Assembly (NCBI RefSeq): GCF_026898115.1
Contig: NZ_CP114036.1
Span: 8,612,001-8,676,000, forward strand
Direction: 5' to 3'
Source: Streptomyces sp. S465
GTDB lineage: Bacteria; Actinomycetota; Actinomycetes; Streptomycetales; Streptomycetaceae
DNA: 64,000 nt
Shown piece by piece: positions 7,803 to 16,964 of the stretch. How positions within the stretch are numbered: the first letter of the stretch is position 1; each line of letters begins with the position of its first letter. The translations under genes and the position numbers were made by a program. The notes below the pieces were generated by a model that was not told the DNA's origin, searched no databases, and worked only from the letters and a program-made list of their open reading frames with translations.

Positions 7803-9038
7803 ATGACCACCTCGCCCGTGGCCGACGACACGTCGGCCGAGATCCCCGACTTCCCCCAGCCGCGGGCCGCGGCCTGCCCCTTCGACCCGTCCCCGGAGCT
7901 GCGCGGGCTGGCGCGGCGGGGCCCGCTGACCCGGGTCCGGTCCTGGAACGACAGCACCCCCTGGGTGGTGACCGGCCACGCCGAGCAGAAGACGCTGCTC
8001 TCCGACCCCCGGCTGAGCGCCGACTTCTCCCACCCCGGCTTCCCGAGCCCCGTGCCGCACACGGGCGGCGAGCGGCAGGCCACCGACCTGAGCTTCGTCG
8101 GGATGGACGATCCGGAGCACGCCCGGCTGCGCCGCATGGTCAGCGGCGCCTTCACCATCAAGCGGGTGGAGGCGATGCGCCCCGTGGTGCGGGAGATGGT
8201 GGACGACTTCATCGCCCGCATGCTGGCCGGTCCGAAACCGGCCGACCTGGTCCAGGCGCTCGCGCTGCCGCTGCCCTCGCTGGTGATCTCCGAGCTGCTC
8301 GGCGTCCCGTACGAGGACCATGAGTTCTTCCAGACCAACAGCAGGGTCCTGGTCTCCGCCGTGGCCACGCCCGAGGAGCGGCGGGCCGCGCACACCCTGC
8401 TGGGTGAGTACCTGGACCAGCTGGTGGGCGAGAAGCTCGGCAAGCCCGGCGAGGACCTGCTCTCCGGTCTCGGTGAGCGGATCAAGGCCGGTGAGCTCAC
8501 CCGCCGCGAGGCGGTCGCGATGGGCGTGCTGCTGCTCCTCGGCGGACACGAGACCACCGCCAACATGATCACGATGGGTACGCTGCTGCTGCTCCAGCAC
8601 CCCGAACAGCTCGCCCGCATCCGGGCGGCCGACGACCCCAAGGTGATCGCCTCCGCGGTGGAGGAACTCCTGCGCTACCTCAGCGTCGTCCACCTCGGAC
8701 GCCGCCGCACGGCACTGGAGGACATCGAGATCGCCGGCCGGACCATCCGGGCCGGTGAGGGGGTGATCCTGCTGGGCGAGCTGGCCAACCGGGACCCGGC
8801 GGTCTTCCCCGACCCGGACCGGCTGGACATCGGCCGCGACGCCCGTCACCACCAGGCGTTCGGCGTGGGCACCCACCACTGTCTGGGCCAGCCGCTGGCC
8901 CGGATGGAGCTCCAGGTGGTCTACCCCACCCTCTTCCGGCGTGTCCCCACGCTGCGGATGGCGACGGATCTGTCGGACATCCCGTTCAAGTACGAGGCGG
9001 TGATCTACGGGGTCTATGAACTCCCCGTCACCTGGTAG
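7803..9038 (+). CDS. Cytochrome P450 monooxygenase
   Basis: A 411-residue class I bacterial P450. The oxygen-binding I helix is GGHETT (247-252), the ExxR pair is E288-R291, and the haem loop is FGVGTHHCLGQPLAR with the thiolate ligand C360. Overall similarity looks closest to CYP105/CYP107-type actinomycete enzymes. GGAGGAAGACC precedes the ATG. It forms a unit with the upstream ferredoxin and TetR. Its stop is 4 bp from the stop of the convergent vdcD gene. Substrate unknown; an aromatic or xenobiotic compound is possible from context only. Confidence 0.93.
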   Translation: MTTSPVADDTSAEIPDFPQPRAAACPFDPSPELRGLARRGPLTRVRSWNDSTPWVVTGHAEQKTLLSDPRLSADFSHPGFPSPVPHTGGERQATDLSFVGMDDPEHARLRRMVSGAFTIKRVEAMRPVVREMVDDFIARMLAGPKPADLVQALALPLPSLVISELLGVPYEDHEFFQTNSRVLVSAVATPEERRAAHTLLGEYLDQLVGEKLGKPGEDLLSGLGERIKAGELTRREAVAMGVLLLLGGHETTANMITMGTLLLLQHPEQLARIRAADDPKVIASAVEELLRYLSVVHLGRRRTALEDIEIAGRTIRAGEGVILLGELANRDPAVFPDPDRLDIGRDARHHQAFGVGTHHCLGQPLARMELQVVYPTLFRRVPTLRMATDLSDIPFKYEAVIYGVYELPVTW

Positions 9039-9042
9039 CGGT

Positions 9043-9294
9043 TCAGGCCGCGGGCGTCCGCAGCGGCGGAACGGCCGGGACCTGCGGCGCGGCGCCGATC
9101 TGCTCGGGCGTCATCATGAACTCCTCGGGATAGGCGTCGCGCCGGGTGCGCCGTGCGGGCTCGCTGGTGCGCCACATGTACAGGCAGCGCCCGCACTGGA
9201 GCACCTCCCAGACGCCGGGGACGGGGGAGTCGAAGATGTGCTCGATCGTCCGGTGGGCACAGCGCGGGCACAGGGGGGTGGTGTCGGACATCAT
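9043..9294 (-). CDS. vdcD: Hydroxyarylic acid decarboxylase subunit D
   Basis: An 83-residue protein. It has two CxxC pairs (CPRCAHRT and CGRC), a zinc-ribbon-like N terminus, and the YMWRTSEPARRTRRDAYPEEF block typical of the small D subunit of non-oxidative vanillate/4-hydroxybenzoate decarboxylases. It is the last gene of vdcB-vdcC-vdcD. D subunits are needed for full activity in several systems, though their exact job is unclear. Tandem ATGs at 9294 and 9291 make the start uncertain by one codon. Confidence 0.9.
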   Translation of the reverse strand: MMSDTTPLCPRCAHRTIEHIFDSPVPGVWEVLQCGRCLYMWRTSEPARRTRRDAYPEEFMMTPEQIGAAPQVPAVPPLRTPAA

Positions 9295-9326
9295 GGTCCT
9301 TCCGTGGGGTGGGGGAGCGGGGGCGG

Positions 9327-10751
9327 TCAGCGGGCGCCGGCGAGCTTCTGCAACCGGGCCAGCCACTCGCCCGTCTCGGGCAGATCGCGCACCTGGGTGC
9401 CGTAGTTGCCGCGGTTGTCGGGGGCGACCGGGGTGGTGGCGTCGATGACGAGCTTGTCGGTGATACCGGGCGTGATGGCCTGCGGGGCCAGCTCCAGCAC
9501 CGGCAGATTGGGGATCTGGACCAGATCGCCGGCCGGGTTCATCTTCGTGGACAGCGCCCACATCACCTGGGGCAGGTTGAACGGGTCCACGTCCTCGTCC
9601 ACCACGATCACGGTGGTGGCGTAGCCGAGGCCGTGCGGGGTGGTCAGCACCCGCATGCCCACGGCCTTGGCGAAACCGCCGTAGCGCTTCTTGGTGGACA
9701 CGATGACGACCAGGCCGTGGGTGTACATCGCGTTGACCGCCCGGACCTCGGGGAAGTCGCGGCGCAGCTGCTTGTACATCGGCACACAGGTGCTGGCGGC
9801 GATCAGGTAGTCCACCTCGGTCCACGGCATGCCGAGGTAGAGGTGCTCGAAGACGGGGTTGGTGCGGTACGAGATCCGGTCGATGCGGATGACGGGCATG
9901 TTCCGGCCGCCGGAGTAGTGGCCGGTGAACTCGCCGAACGGGCCCTCGATCTCCCGCTTGCGGCCCTCGATCACGCCCTCGATGACCACCTCCGAGCCCC
10001 ACGGCACGGGCAGCCCGGTCAGCGGGGCCTTGGCGAGCGGCGTGGGCGCGCCGCGCAGGGCACCGGCCAGCTCGTACTCGTTCTGCTCGTACTCCATCGG
10101 GGTGGAGGCCACGATGGAGATCATCGGCTCGTTGCCGAGCGTGATGGCCACCGGCAGGTCCTCGCCCCGCTCCTCGGCGGTGTGCAGATGCTGGGCGATG
10201 TCGTGCACCGGCACCGGCTGGATGGCCAGTGTGCGCCGGCCCTTGACCTCGATGCGGTAGATGCCGACGTTCTGCTTGCCGCTGTGCTCGGGGTCGTCGG
10301 GGTCCTTGGAGACCACGGCCGCCTTGTCGATGTAGAAGCCGCCGTCGCCGTCGTTGAGCCGGATCAGCGGGAGCACCCGGAAGATGTCGGCGTCCTCGCC
10401 CTCCAGGGTGTTCTCGGCCCACAGCGGGTTCTCCCGCCACTCGGGGGCGACCGGGAAGGTGTCCCAGCGGCGGATGAACTCCTCGACCTGCTCCTTGGTG
10501 CCGGTCTCCTTGGGCAGGCCGAGCGCGAGCGCGTGGTTGGCCCAGGAGCCGTGCACATTGAGCGCGATCCGCGCGTCGGTGAAGCCCTTGACGTTGTCGA
10601 AGTACAGGGCGGGGGCCTGGTCGCCCAGGCGCGGGGCGGCGTTCGCGGCGGCGGCGATGTCCGGCTCCGGCAGCACCTCGTCGGTGATGTGCAGCAGCTG
10701 ACCCTCCTTCCGGAGGGCTTCGAGAAAGCCGCGGAAGTCGTCGTAGGCCAT
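9327..10751 (-). CDS. vdcC: UbiD-family hydroxyarylic acid decarboxylase, subunit C
   Basis: A 474-residue UbiD-type decarboxylase, the same size as the known VdcC. It would use prenylated FMN made by the UbiX-like partner to decarboxylate vanillate to guaiacol or 4-hydroxybenzoate to phenol. Visible blocks are GTDARIALNVHGS-like substrate loops, PFGEFTGHYSGG with the conserved glutamate/arginine region, and the C-terminal VDEDVDPFNLPQVMWALSTK. Lies between vdcB (29 bp upstream) and vdcD (32 bp downstream). Confidence 0.93.
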   Translation of the reverse strand: MAYDDFRGFLEALRKEGQLLHITDEVLPEPDIAAAANAAPRLGDQAPALYFDNVKGFTDARIALNVHGSWANHALALGLPKETGTKEQVEEFIRRWDTFPVAPEWRENPLWAENTLEGEDADIFRVLPLIRLNDGDGGFYIDKAAVVSKDPDDPEHSGKQNVGIYRIEVKGRRTLAIQPVPVHDIAQHLHTAEERGEDLPVAITLGNEPMISIVASTPMEYEQNEYELAGALRGAPTPLAKAPLTGLPVPWGSEVVIEGVIEGRKREIEGPFGEFTGHYSGGRNMPVIRIDRISYRTNPVFEHLYLGMPWTEVDYLIAASTCVPMYKQLRRDFPEVRAVNAMYTHGLVVIVSTKKRYGGFAKAVGMRVLTTPHGLGYATTVIVVDEDVDPFNLPQVMWALSTKMNPAGDLVQIPNLPVLELAPQAITPGITDKLVIDATTPVAPDNRGNYGTQVRDLPETGEWLARLQKLAGAR

Positions 10752-10780
10752 GGGGAACTCCAAATGCGGGGGTGCGGGAA

Positions 10781-11419
10781 TCAGGCGGCGGTGGGCTTCG
10801 GGCCGCGGGCGGCACGCATGCCCTCCCACCGCTTGGCGGCGGGCGCGGGCAGGTCGAACTGGTCGAGCAGGCGTGCCGTGATGTGGTCGACGATGTCGTC
10901 CACCGACCGGGGGTGGTTGTAGAACGCGGGCATGGGCGGAACCATCCGCACGCCCATCCGGGAGAGCGCCAGCATGTTCTCCAGGTGGATTTCGCTGAGC
11001 GGGGTCTCCCTCGGTACGAGAACGAGCCTACGCCGCTCCTTGAGGACCACGTCCGCGGCGCGTCCCACCAGGCCGTCGGCGTATCCGGCGCGGATCCCGG
11101 CGAGCGTCTTCATCGAGCACGGCGCGATGATCATGCCGTCGGTGCGGAAGGAGCCGGAGGAGATGGTGGCGCCCTGGTCCTCGGGGGAGTGGGCCACATC
11201 GGCGAGCGCGGCCACCTCACGGGCGGACCGGCCGGTCTCCAGCTCGATCGTGGTGCGCGCCCAGCGGCTGAGCACCAGATGGGTCTCCACCTCGGGCAGT
11301 TCGGCCAGCCGCTCCAGCAGCCGGACGCCGAACACGGCACCCGTGGCTCCCGTCATGCCCACGATCAATCGCACACGCTCTCCCTTGGCTGCTGTCGGTG
11401 GCGGGGACGCGATGGACAT
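10781..11419 (-). CDS. vdcB: UbiX-like flavin prenyltransferase, decarboxylase subunit B
   Basis: A 212-residue flavoprotein of the UbiX/Pad1 family, which attaches a prenyl group to FMN for the UbiD partner. RLIVGMTGATGAVFG is the FMN-binding start; IAPCSMKTLAGI and RRRLVLVPRETPLSEIHLENM are the family signatures. Start choice is open. ATG at 11419 has only a weak GAAAGAG site, whereas a GTG in AAGGGAGAGCGTGTG about 13 codons later (VRLIVG) has a better one and gives the usual length near 200. First gene of the vdc operon. Confidence 0.92.
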   Translation of the reverse strand: MSIASPPPTAAKGERVRLIVGMTGATGAVFGVRLLERLAELPEVETHLVLSRWARTTIELETGRSAREVAALADVAHSPEDQGATISSGSFRTDGMIIAPCSMKTLAGIRAGYADGLVGRAADVVLKERRRLVLVPRETPLSEIHLENMLALSRMGVRMVPPMPAFYNHPRSVDDIVDHITARLLDQFDLPAPAAKRWEGMRAARGPKPTAA

Positions 11420-11506
11420 GGGGACTCTTTCGGTCACCCGTTCATCGCAACGCACTCCACGCTAGATGCGGACCAGGCCACACCAGCCGTACACTGAGGA
11501 CGCGCT

Positions 11507-12397
11507 ATGGACAGAAACGGACACCGTGATGTCACCGAGGTTCCGTTCCGGCCCTCCGTGGGAGCCCCGCCGGGAGCGGTGGTCCTGGATTTCCCCGGGC
11601 TGGCCGCCCGCGCACACAGCCATGGCCTCGACGTCCGCGCCCCGATGCGGCTCGCCTTCCACCAGCTGATCACCGTGCGCTCCGGTGCGCTGCGCTGCTC
11701 GGTGGACTTCACCGAGCACGAGCTGACCGAGGGCGGCTGGATGTGGGTGCGCCCCGGGCAGATCCACCAGTTCCGCTCCGACCTCGACGCCGCCGAGGGC
11801 GCCGCCGTGCTCTTCCCGCCCGGCTATCTCGGCGCCGCCAGCGCGGTGGCCGCCCGGCTGGACCGGCCCGCGCCGCAGCACCCGCTGGTGGTCCCCGAGG
11901 GCGCCGCCGCGAGGGCCGTCCGCGGCGTCCTGGACCTGCTGGAGAACGAGTACCGGACGACGTCCGGGCCGCTGGAGGCGCATATCGAGGTGGTGCGCCA
12001 CCTCGTCGCCGTCCTCGTGCTGCGGCTGGCCCATCTGCCCGGCGCCCCGAGCGGGGACACCACGGGCAGCGAGGCGTTCCGCCGCTTCCAGCAGGCCGTG
12101 GAGCGCGACTACACCCGCACCCACCGGGTCGAGGACTACGCGGCCCGGCTGGGCTACAGCGTCCGCACCCTCACCCGCGCCACCCGCGCCACCGCCGGAT
12201 GCGGCGCCAAGCGGTTCATCGACGACCGGGTGCTGCTGGAGGCCAAGCGGCTGCTGGTGCACACCGATCTGTCCGCCACGGCCATCGGCGAGCGGCTCGG
12301 CTTCCCGGACGCCACCGTCTTCACCAAGTTCTTCCGGCGGCGCTCCGGCGAGACCCCGGCCGGTTTCCGCGCCCGCGCCTCGGGCGGCCGTCACTGA
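11507..12397 (+). CDS. AraC-family regulator of the vdc operon
   Basis: A 296-residue regulator. It has an N-terminal cupin-like AraC binding domain (residues about 20-120; HQLITVRSGALRCSVDF, GWMWVRPGQIHQF) and two C-terminal HTH motifs (VEDYAARLGYSVRTLTRAT and LSATAIGERLGFPDATVFTKFFRR). ATG at 11507 follows TGAGGA. It is divergent from vdcB across 87 bp, which points to control of the decarboxylase by a hydroxybenzoate-type effector (inference). Confidence 0.9.
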   Translation: MDRNGHRDVTEVPFRPSVGAPPGAVVLDFPGLAARAHSHGLDVRAPMRLAFHQLITVRSGALRCSVDFTEHELTEGGWMWVRPGQIHQFRSDLDAAEGAAVLFPPGYLGAASAVAARLDRPAPQHPLVVPEGAAARAVRGVLDLLENEYRTTSGPLEAHIEVVRHLVAVLVLRLAHLPGAPSGDTTGSEAFRRFQQAVERDYTRTHRVEDYAARLGYSVRTLTRATRATAGCGAKRFIDDRVLLEAKRLLVHTDLSATAIGERLGFPDATVFTKFFRRRSGETPAGFRARASGGRH

Positions 12398-12422
12398 CCG
12401 CCCGTACCCGCCGGGGAACGCC

Positions 12423-12466
12423 TCGCGCGCCCGCCCGGGGCGGGCAACCGCCGGACGGACGCGCGA
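12423..12466. terminator. Nested hairpin between convergent AraC and phospholipase genes
   Basis: Outer arms TCGCGCG and CGCGCGA enclose an inner hairpin GCCCGCC-CGG-GGCGGGC (12429-12445). It lies between the two stop codons and can end both transcripts. Confidence 0.5.
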
Positions 12467-12488
12467 GACGGGGCCGGTGGCGGTGGGA

Positions 12489-14549
12489 TCAGTCCGCCGA
12501 GAGCGCGGGGTCGCTCTTCCCCGCCCGGCCGGTCTCCACATGTCCGGCCAGCCGGCGCAGATAGCCGCTGTCGTGGTCGGAGACCACCGACAGGTCGTAC
12601 CACTGGTGGTTGTGCCCGGTGCGCGCGGTGTGCACCACCCGCGCGCCCGGCCGGAGCCGGTACTCCACCGGCTTCTCCCCGTGGTAGCCGTCCGTCACGG
12701 TGAGCCGCACCGTCGTGTCGCCGTCATGGGTGAGGGTCAGCCGGACCTGGCCGGTCGCGCGGTCGTGGCGGGCGCTCACCTCCGGGCCCTTGCCGGTGGC
12801 GTGGCCGGTGAAGTGGCGCAGGAAACCGGCCGGGCCGTGCACCTGGAGGTCATAGCCGCCCCGGTCGTCCGAGGAGCGCCGCCAGTCGCCGGACAGCCGC
12901 TTGCCGGCTTCGACGGTGTAGCCCCACGGGCCGCCCGCATGGCTCGCGGAGGTCACGTGGAAGTGCGCCCCGGCCACCTGTCCGTGGTTGCCGAAGTCGA
13001 TCCGCACAGTGCCGTCGGCGGCGGTCACGGCATCGGCCGACAGGTCGTACGGCAGCGGCCTGGCCGGGCGCAGTCCGGACTCCTGCCGGGGCAGCGAGGG
13101 GTGTGCCGGGACCGCCGGCACGTAGTCGGGGTGCCGGTCGTTGTCCTTGGGGCGGTAGCCGCTGGTGTCCGGCAGGGCCGGGACCTTCACATCGGTCCGG
13201 GAGAAGTCGAAGGCCGCGGTCAGATCGCCGCACACCGCCCGCCGCCACGGCGAGATGTTCGGCTCCTGGACGCCGAAGCGCCGCTCGATGAGCCGGATGA
13301 CCGAGGTGTGGTCCAGGGTCTGCGAGCACACCCAGCCGCCCTTGCTCCACGGCGAGACCACCAGCATCGGCACCCGCTGCCCCAGCCCGTACGGGCCCGC
13401 GGGCTGCGTGGCGGAGCCGGCGAACAGCTCCCCGGTGGTGTCCACGGTCGAACCGCCCCGCCCCGCGGCCGGCGCGTACGGCGGCACCACGTGGTCGAAG
13501 AAGCCGTCGTTCTCGTCGTAGGTGATCAGCAGCGCGGTCCTGCTCCACACCTCGGGGTCGGCGGTCAGCGCGTCCAGCACCTGCGCGATGTACCAGGCGC
13601 CGTAGTTGGCGGGCCAGTTGGGGTGCTCGGTGAAGGCCTCGGGCGCCGCGATCCAGGAGACCTGCGGCAGCTTCCCGGCCCGCACATCGGCCCGCAGGAT
13701 GTCGAAGAGGCCGTCGCCGTTCTTGGCGTCGGTGCCGGTGCGGGCCTTGTCGTACAGCGGGTCGCCGGGGGCGGCGTCGCGATACTGGTCGAAGTACAGC
13801 AGCGAGTTGTCGCCGTAGTTGCCGCGGTAGGCGTCCTCGATCCAGCCCCAGCCGCCGTCGGCGTCGAGGCCGTCGCCGATGTCCTGGTAGATCTTCCAGG
13901 AGACCCCGGCCCGCTCCAGGCGCTCGGGGTAGGTGGTCCACCCGTAGCCGGCCTCCGCGTTGTCCAGGACCGGGCCGCCGCCCTTGCCGTCGTTGCCGGT
14001 GTAACCGGACCACAGGTAGTAGCGGTTGGGGTCGGTGGAGCCGATGAACGAGCAGTGGTAGGCGTCGCAGATGGTGAAGGCGTCGGCCAGCGCGTAGTGG
14101 AACGGGATGTCCTCGCGGGTCAGATACGCCATGGTGGTGGCCGACTTCGCGGGCACCCACTTGTCGTAGGCGCCGGCGTTGAACGCGGCGTGGCCGTCGC
14201 CCCAGCCGTGCGGCAGGTCCTGGAGGAACTGGAGGCCGAGGTCGTTCACCTCGGGCCGGAACGGCAGGACGTCCTTGGTGCCGTCGGACTGGTGCCACAC
14301 CGGTTTCCCGCCGGGCAGCCGCACCGGCCGCGGATCCCCGAATCCCCGGACCCCGCGCAGGGTGCCGAAGTAGTGGTCGAAGGAGCGGTTCTCCTGCATC
14401 AGCACCACGATGTGCTCGATGTCCCGCAGACTGCCGGTCCGGCGGTTGGCCGGAATCTGGGCGGCGCGCGCGATGCTGGCGGAGAGCAGGGACATCGCCG
14501 TGCCGGTGCCGGCCAGTTGCATGAATCTTCTGCGGTCTATGGAGGTCAT
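12489..14549 (-). CDS. Tat-exported phosphocholine-specific phospholipase C
   Basis: A 686-residue secreted phosphoesterase of the acid-phosphatase/PLC family. A twin-arginine leader is seen (DRRRFMQLAGTGTAMSLLSASIARA). The catalytic domain starts IEHIVVLMQENRSFDHYFGT, with TYDENDGFFDHVVPP further on. Two C-terminal DUF756-type beta domains end near WYDLSVVSD. It would cleave phosphatidylcholine or sphingomyelin outside the cell for phosphate supply. Length (about 690) is normal. ATG at 14549 sits 10 nt after AGGAG. No clear PHO box was seen upstream. Confidence 0.92.
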   Translation of the reverse strand: MTSIDRRRFMQLAGTGTAMSLLSASIARAAQIPANRRTGSLRDIEHIVVLMQENRSFDHYFGTLRGVRGFGDPRPVRLPGGKPVWHQSDGTKDVLPFRPEVNDLGLQFLQDLPHGWGDGHAAFNAGAYDKWVPAKSATTMAYLTREDIPFHYALADAFTICDAYHCSFIGSTDPNRYYLWSGYTGNDGKGGGPVLDNAEAGYGWTTYPERLERAGVSWKIYQDIGDGLDADGGWGWIEDAYRGNYGDNSLLYFDQYRDAAPGDPLYDKARTGTDAKNGDGLFDILRADVRAGKLPQVSWIAAPEAFTEHPNWPANYGAWYIAQVLDALTADPEVWSRTALLITYDENDGFFDHVVPPYAPAAGRGGSTVDTTGELFAGSATQPAGPYGLGQRVPMLVVSPWSKGGWVCSQTLDHTSVIRLIERRFGVQEPNISPWRRAVCGDLTAAFDFSRTDVKVPALPDTSGYRPKDNDRHPDYVPAVPAHPSLPRQESGLRPARPLPYDLSADAVTAADGTVRIDFGNHGQVAGAHFHVTSASHAGGPWGYTVEAGKRLSGDWRRSSDDRGGYDLQVHGPAGFLRHFTGHATGKGPEVSARHDRATGQVRLTLTHDGDTTVRLTVTDGYHGEKPVEYRLRPGARVVHTARTGHNHQWYDLSVVSDHDSGYLRRLAGHVETGRAGKSDPALSAD

Positions 14550-14943
14550 GAAGGTCCGGTCTCCTGGGACGTTTCGATAAGGGAGCGAGGGGACCGGTGC
14601 AGTCTCTTGTGCCGGACCGGTACGGACAACGGCCCACGGGCGAAACGGCGGGAAAGCCTCCGTAAATTGTGGACGCGGGCGCTCGGGCCCTGGCCGCGGG
14701 CGCTTCCGCGGGCCCGAACGGGCACCTCTGGAGCCGGAGCGCACAACGCCGCACCGGGGCACCCGCATTCACCGAGGGGAATTTCGTTTCAGGGCGCCGA
14801 GGGCGGGCACGCGACCTGTGTGCTTCGGACCGGAGGCACGCCACGGGAGCAGCCCGGCTGCGGAAGGCGTGTGACACGGTCGCCCGAGTTGTCCGTATCG
14901 CCGCCCTGTGGTGACACTGACGACAGCTCAAGGGAGACACCCC
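14550..14943. other. Intergenic region, phospholipase C / sigma factor
   Basis: A 394-bp divergent gap. It must hold promoters for both genes, but no convincing -35/-10 pair, PHO box or strong hairpin could be picked by eye. A GTTT about 160 bp upstream of the sigma gene could be part of a SigB-type promoter, but without a clear GGGTAA partner this is not supported. Confidence 0.4.
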
Positions 14944-15750
14944 ATGACGCCCGTACGAGCACACCCCCGAGCACACTCCAAGCATGCGCACGACGACGCC
15001 CCCGACACCTCCGGGGAGTTCCGCCGGATCGCCGCCCTGCCGGACGGCTCGGAGAAGGAGGCCCTGCGGCAGGACGTCGTCCGGGCCTGGATGCCGATGG
15101 CCGAACGGATCGCCGCGCAGTTCCGCAACCGCGGTGAAACGCCCGAGGATCTGCGGCAGGTGGCCATGGTCGGCCTGGTCAAGGCGGTCAAGCGCTATGA
15201 GCCGAGCCGGGGCACGGCCTTCGAGAGCTACGCGGTGCCGACCGTGACCGGTGAGGTCAAGCGGCACTTCCGCGACCATATGTGGGGCCTGCACGTCCCG
15301 CGCCGCATCCAGGAACTGCGCAACCGGGTCCGCACCGCCGTCCAGGAGCTGACCCGCTCCCCGGACGACCGCTCGCCCAGCGTGAGGGACGTCGCGCTGC
15401 ACACCGGCCTGAGCGAGGAGGACGTCCTGCTGGGCATGGAGGCGCTCGAGAGCTTCCGGACGCTGTCGCTGGACGCGGAACTGCGCGGCGCGGACGACGG
15501 CTACACGCTGGTGGACACCCTCGGCTCCACCGAGCCCTCCTACGAGCGGGTGGTGCAGCGCGAAGCCCTCAAGCCGTGTCTGCGCAGGCTCCCCGACCGC
15601 GAGCGGGAAATCCTCTACCTGCGCTTCTTCTGCGACGAGACCCAGAGCCGGATCGCCGACCGGCTCGGCATCTCCCAGATGCACGTCTCCCGTCTGATCA
15701 GCCGCACCTGCGCCCGCCTGGGCGAGGAGGTCGGCGCGCGGGCCGCGTAA
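14944..15750 (+). CDS. SigB/SigF/SigG-family RNA polymerase sigma factor
   Basis: A 268-residue group 3 sigma factor. Region 2 is PEDLRQVAMVGLVKAVKRYEP followed by AFESYAVPTVTGEVKRHFRD; region 3 is VPRRIQELRNRVRTAVQEL; region 4 is LPDREREILYLRFF and SRIADRLGISQMHVSRLISR. ATG at 14944 follows AAGGGAG. Streptomycetes have many of these stress or development sigma factors. No anti-sigma or anti-anti-sigma gene is adjacent, so control is probably elsewhere. Confidence 0.93.
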   Translation: MTPVRAHPRAHSKHAHDDAPDTSGEFRRIAALPDGSEKEALRQDVVRAWMPMAERIAAQFRNRGETPEDLRQVAMVGLVKAVKRYEPSRGTAFESYAVPTVTGEVKRHFRDHMWGLHVPRRIQELRNRVRTAVQELTRSPDDRSPSVRDVALHTGLSEEDVLLGMEALESFRTLSLDAELRGADDGYTLVDTLGSTEPSYERVVQREALKPCLRRLPDREREILYLRFFCDETQSRIADRLGISQMHVSRLISRTCARLGEEVGARAA

Positions 15751-15799
15751 CGCCCACTGCCCCGTGGGGCGGCCATGGAGCGTGTGCGATCGTTGAGAT

Positions 15800-16912
15800 A
15801 TGCCCGGCACGGCGGTGACGCTGTTCCTCTGCGGCGATGTGATGCTCGCCCGCGGAGTCGACCAGATCCTGCCGCACCCCGGCGACCCGGAGCTCCACGA
15901 GCCCTATATCCGCGACTCCCGCGCCTATGTCGAGCTGGCCGAAGAGGCGAACGGCCCGATCCCGCGCCCGGTCGACTTCACCTGGCCCTGGGGGGACGCC
16001 CTGGCGGTACTGGACGAGGAGGCACCCGATGTGCGGGTGCTCAACCTGGAGACGAGCGTCACCCGCGGAGGTGAGTTCGCCCCGGGGAAGGACGTCCACT
16101 ACCGGATGAGCCCGGACAACATCCCCTGTCTGACCGCGGTCCGGCCCGATGTCTGCGTCCTGGCCAACAACCATGTGCTCGACGGCGGCCGGCCCGGCCT
16201 CGACGAGACGCTCGACATGCTCGCCGCCGCCGGACTCACGGTGGCCGGAGCGGGCCGTGACGCGACCGCCGCGCGGCGCCCCGCCGCCGTCCCCGCCGGT
16301 GACCGGCACCGCGTCCTGGTGTTCGCGTTCGGCGCGGCCTCCAGCGGCATTCCGCGTGGCTGGGCCGCGACGGACGACCGGCCCGGAGTGGACTTCCTGC
16401 CCGATCTGTCGGACGCCCGCGCGGCCGCCATCACCGACCGGGTACGGCAGCTGAGCCGGCCCGGCGACATCGCCGTCGCCTCGGTCCACTGGGGCGGCAA
16501 CTGGGGGTACGGCGTCCCACCGGACCAGATCCGCTTCGCCCACGCCCTGATCGACGGCGGGGTCGACCTCGTCCACGGCCACTCCTCCCACCACCCCCGC
16601 CCGCTCGAGGTGTACCGCGGCAAGCTCGTCCTCTACGGCTGCGGCGACATGGTCGACGACTACGAGGGCATCGGCGGATACCAGCGGTACCGCGACGATC
16701 TGCGGCTGCTCTACTTCCCCGAGGTGGACCCGGACACCGGCCGCCTGGTGAACCTGCGCATGGTGCCCCTGCGGGCACGGCGGATGCGGCTGGAGCACCC
16801 CGGCCACGCGGACGCCGCATGGCTGGGCGAGACCCTCGACCGGGTCGGGGCCGGCCTCGGCTCGCGTATCGACGTCCGGGACGACGACGTCCTCACCCTG
16901 CGCCGCCCCTGA
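15800..16912 (+). CDS. CapA-family metallophosphatase-like protein
   Basis: A 370-residue CapA/PgsA-type protein. It has the metallophosphoesterase-like blocks FLCGDVMLARGVD, LNLETSVT, VLANNHVLDGG and ASVHWGGNWG with GHSSHHPRP. CapA members take part in poly-gamma-glutamate synthesis; many actinomycete copies are of unknown role. No PgsB/PgsC partner is near, so capsule synthesis should not be assumed. No signal peptide is seen. The start at 15800 has a weak ribosome site. Confidence 0.82.
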   Translation: MPGTAVTLFLCGDVMLARGVDQILPHPGDPELHEPYIRDSRAYVELAEEANGPIPRPVDFTWPWGDALAVLDEEAPDVRVLNLETSVTRGGEFAPGKDVHYRMSPDNIPCLTAVRPDVCVLANNHVLDGGRPGLDETLDMLAAAGLTVAGAGRDATAARRPAAVPAGDRHRVLVFAFGAASSGIPRGWAATDDRPGVDFLPDLSDARAAAITDRVRQLSRPGDIAVASVHWGGNWGYGVPPDQIRFAHALIDGGVDLVHGHSSHHPRPLEVYRGKLVLYGCGDMVDDYEGIGGYQRYRDDLRLLYFPEVDPDTGRLVNLRMVPLRARRMRLEHPGHADAAWLGETLDRVGAGLGSRIDVRDDDVLTLRRP

Positions 16913-16919
16913 CCCCGCC

Positions 16920-16957
16920 GGCCGGACCGTCCACGCCCGGCCGCACGGTGTCCGGCC
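16920..16957. terminator. Hairpin between convergent capA-like and flippase-like genes
   Basis: GGCCGGACCGT pairs with ACGGTGTCCGGCC, leaving a 2-nt bulge, across a 14-nt loop between the two stop codons. A plausible bidirectional terminator. Confidence 0.5.
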
Positions 16958-16964
16958 ACCCCGC

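Noticed and set aside
7803..9038. P450 taken as part of a secondary-metabolite cluster
   Set aside because: No polyketide synthase, NRPS, terpene synthase or similar scaffold gene lies within the window.
12477..15137. Long plus-strand open frame (over 880 codons) opposite the phospholipase C gene
   Set aside because: Very GC-rich DNA leaves long shadow frames. The minus strand encodes a full Tat-exported phospholipase with family motifs; the plus frame has none.
15751..15775. GCCCCGTGGGGC after the sigma factor as a terminator
   Set aside because: The stem is short with a tiny loop, and the next gene follows at once in the same direction.
12850..15810. 986-codon minus-strand frame spanning phospholipase and sigma factor
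   Set aside because: It is a different frame from the phospholipase and antisense to the sigma factor; composition is repetitive Arg/Gly/Pro.
15800..16912. CapA-like protein taken as evidence for a poly-gamma-glutamate capsule locus
   Set aside because: No ligase (PgsB/CapB) or PgsC-like gene is nearby.
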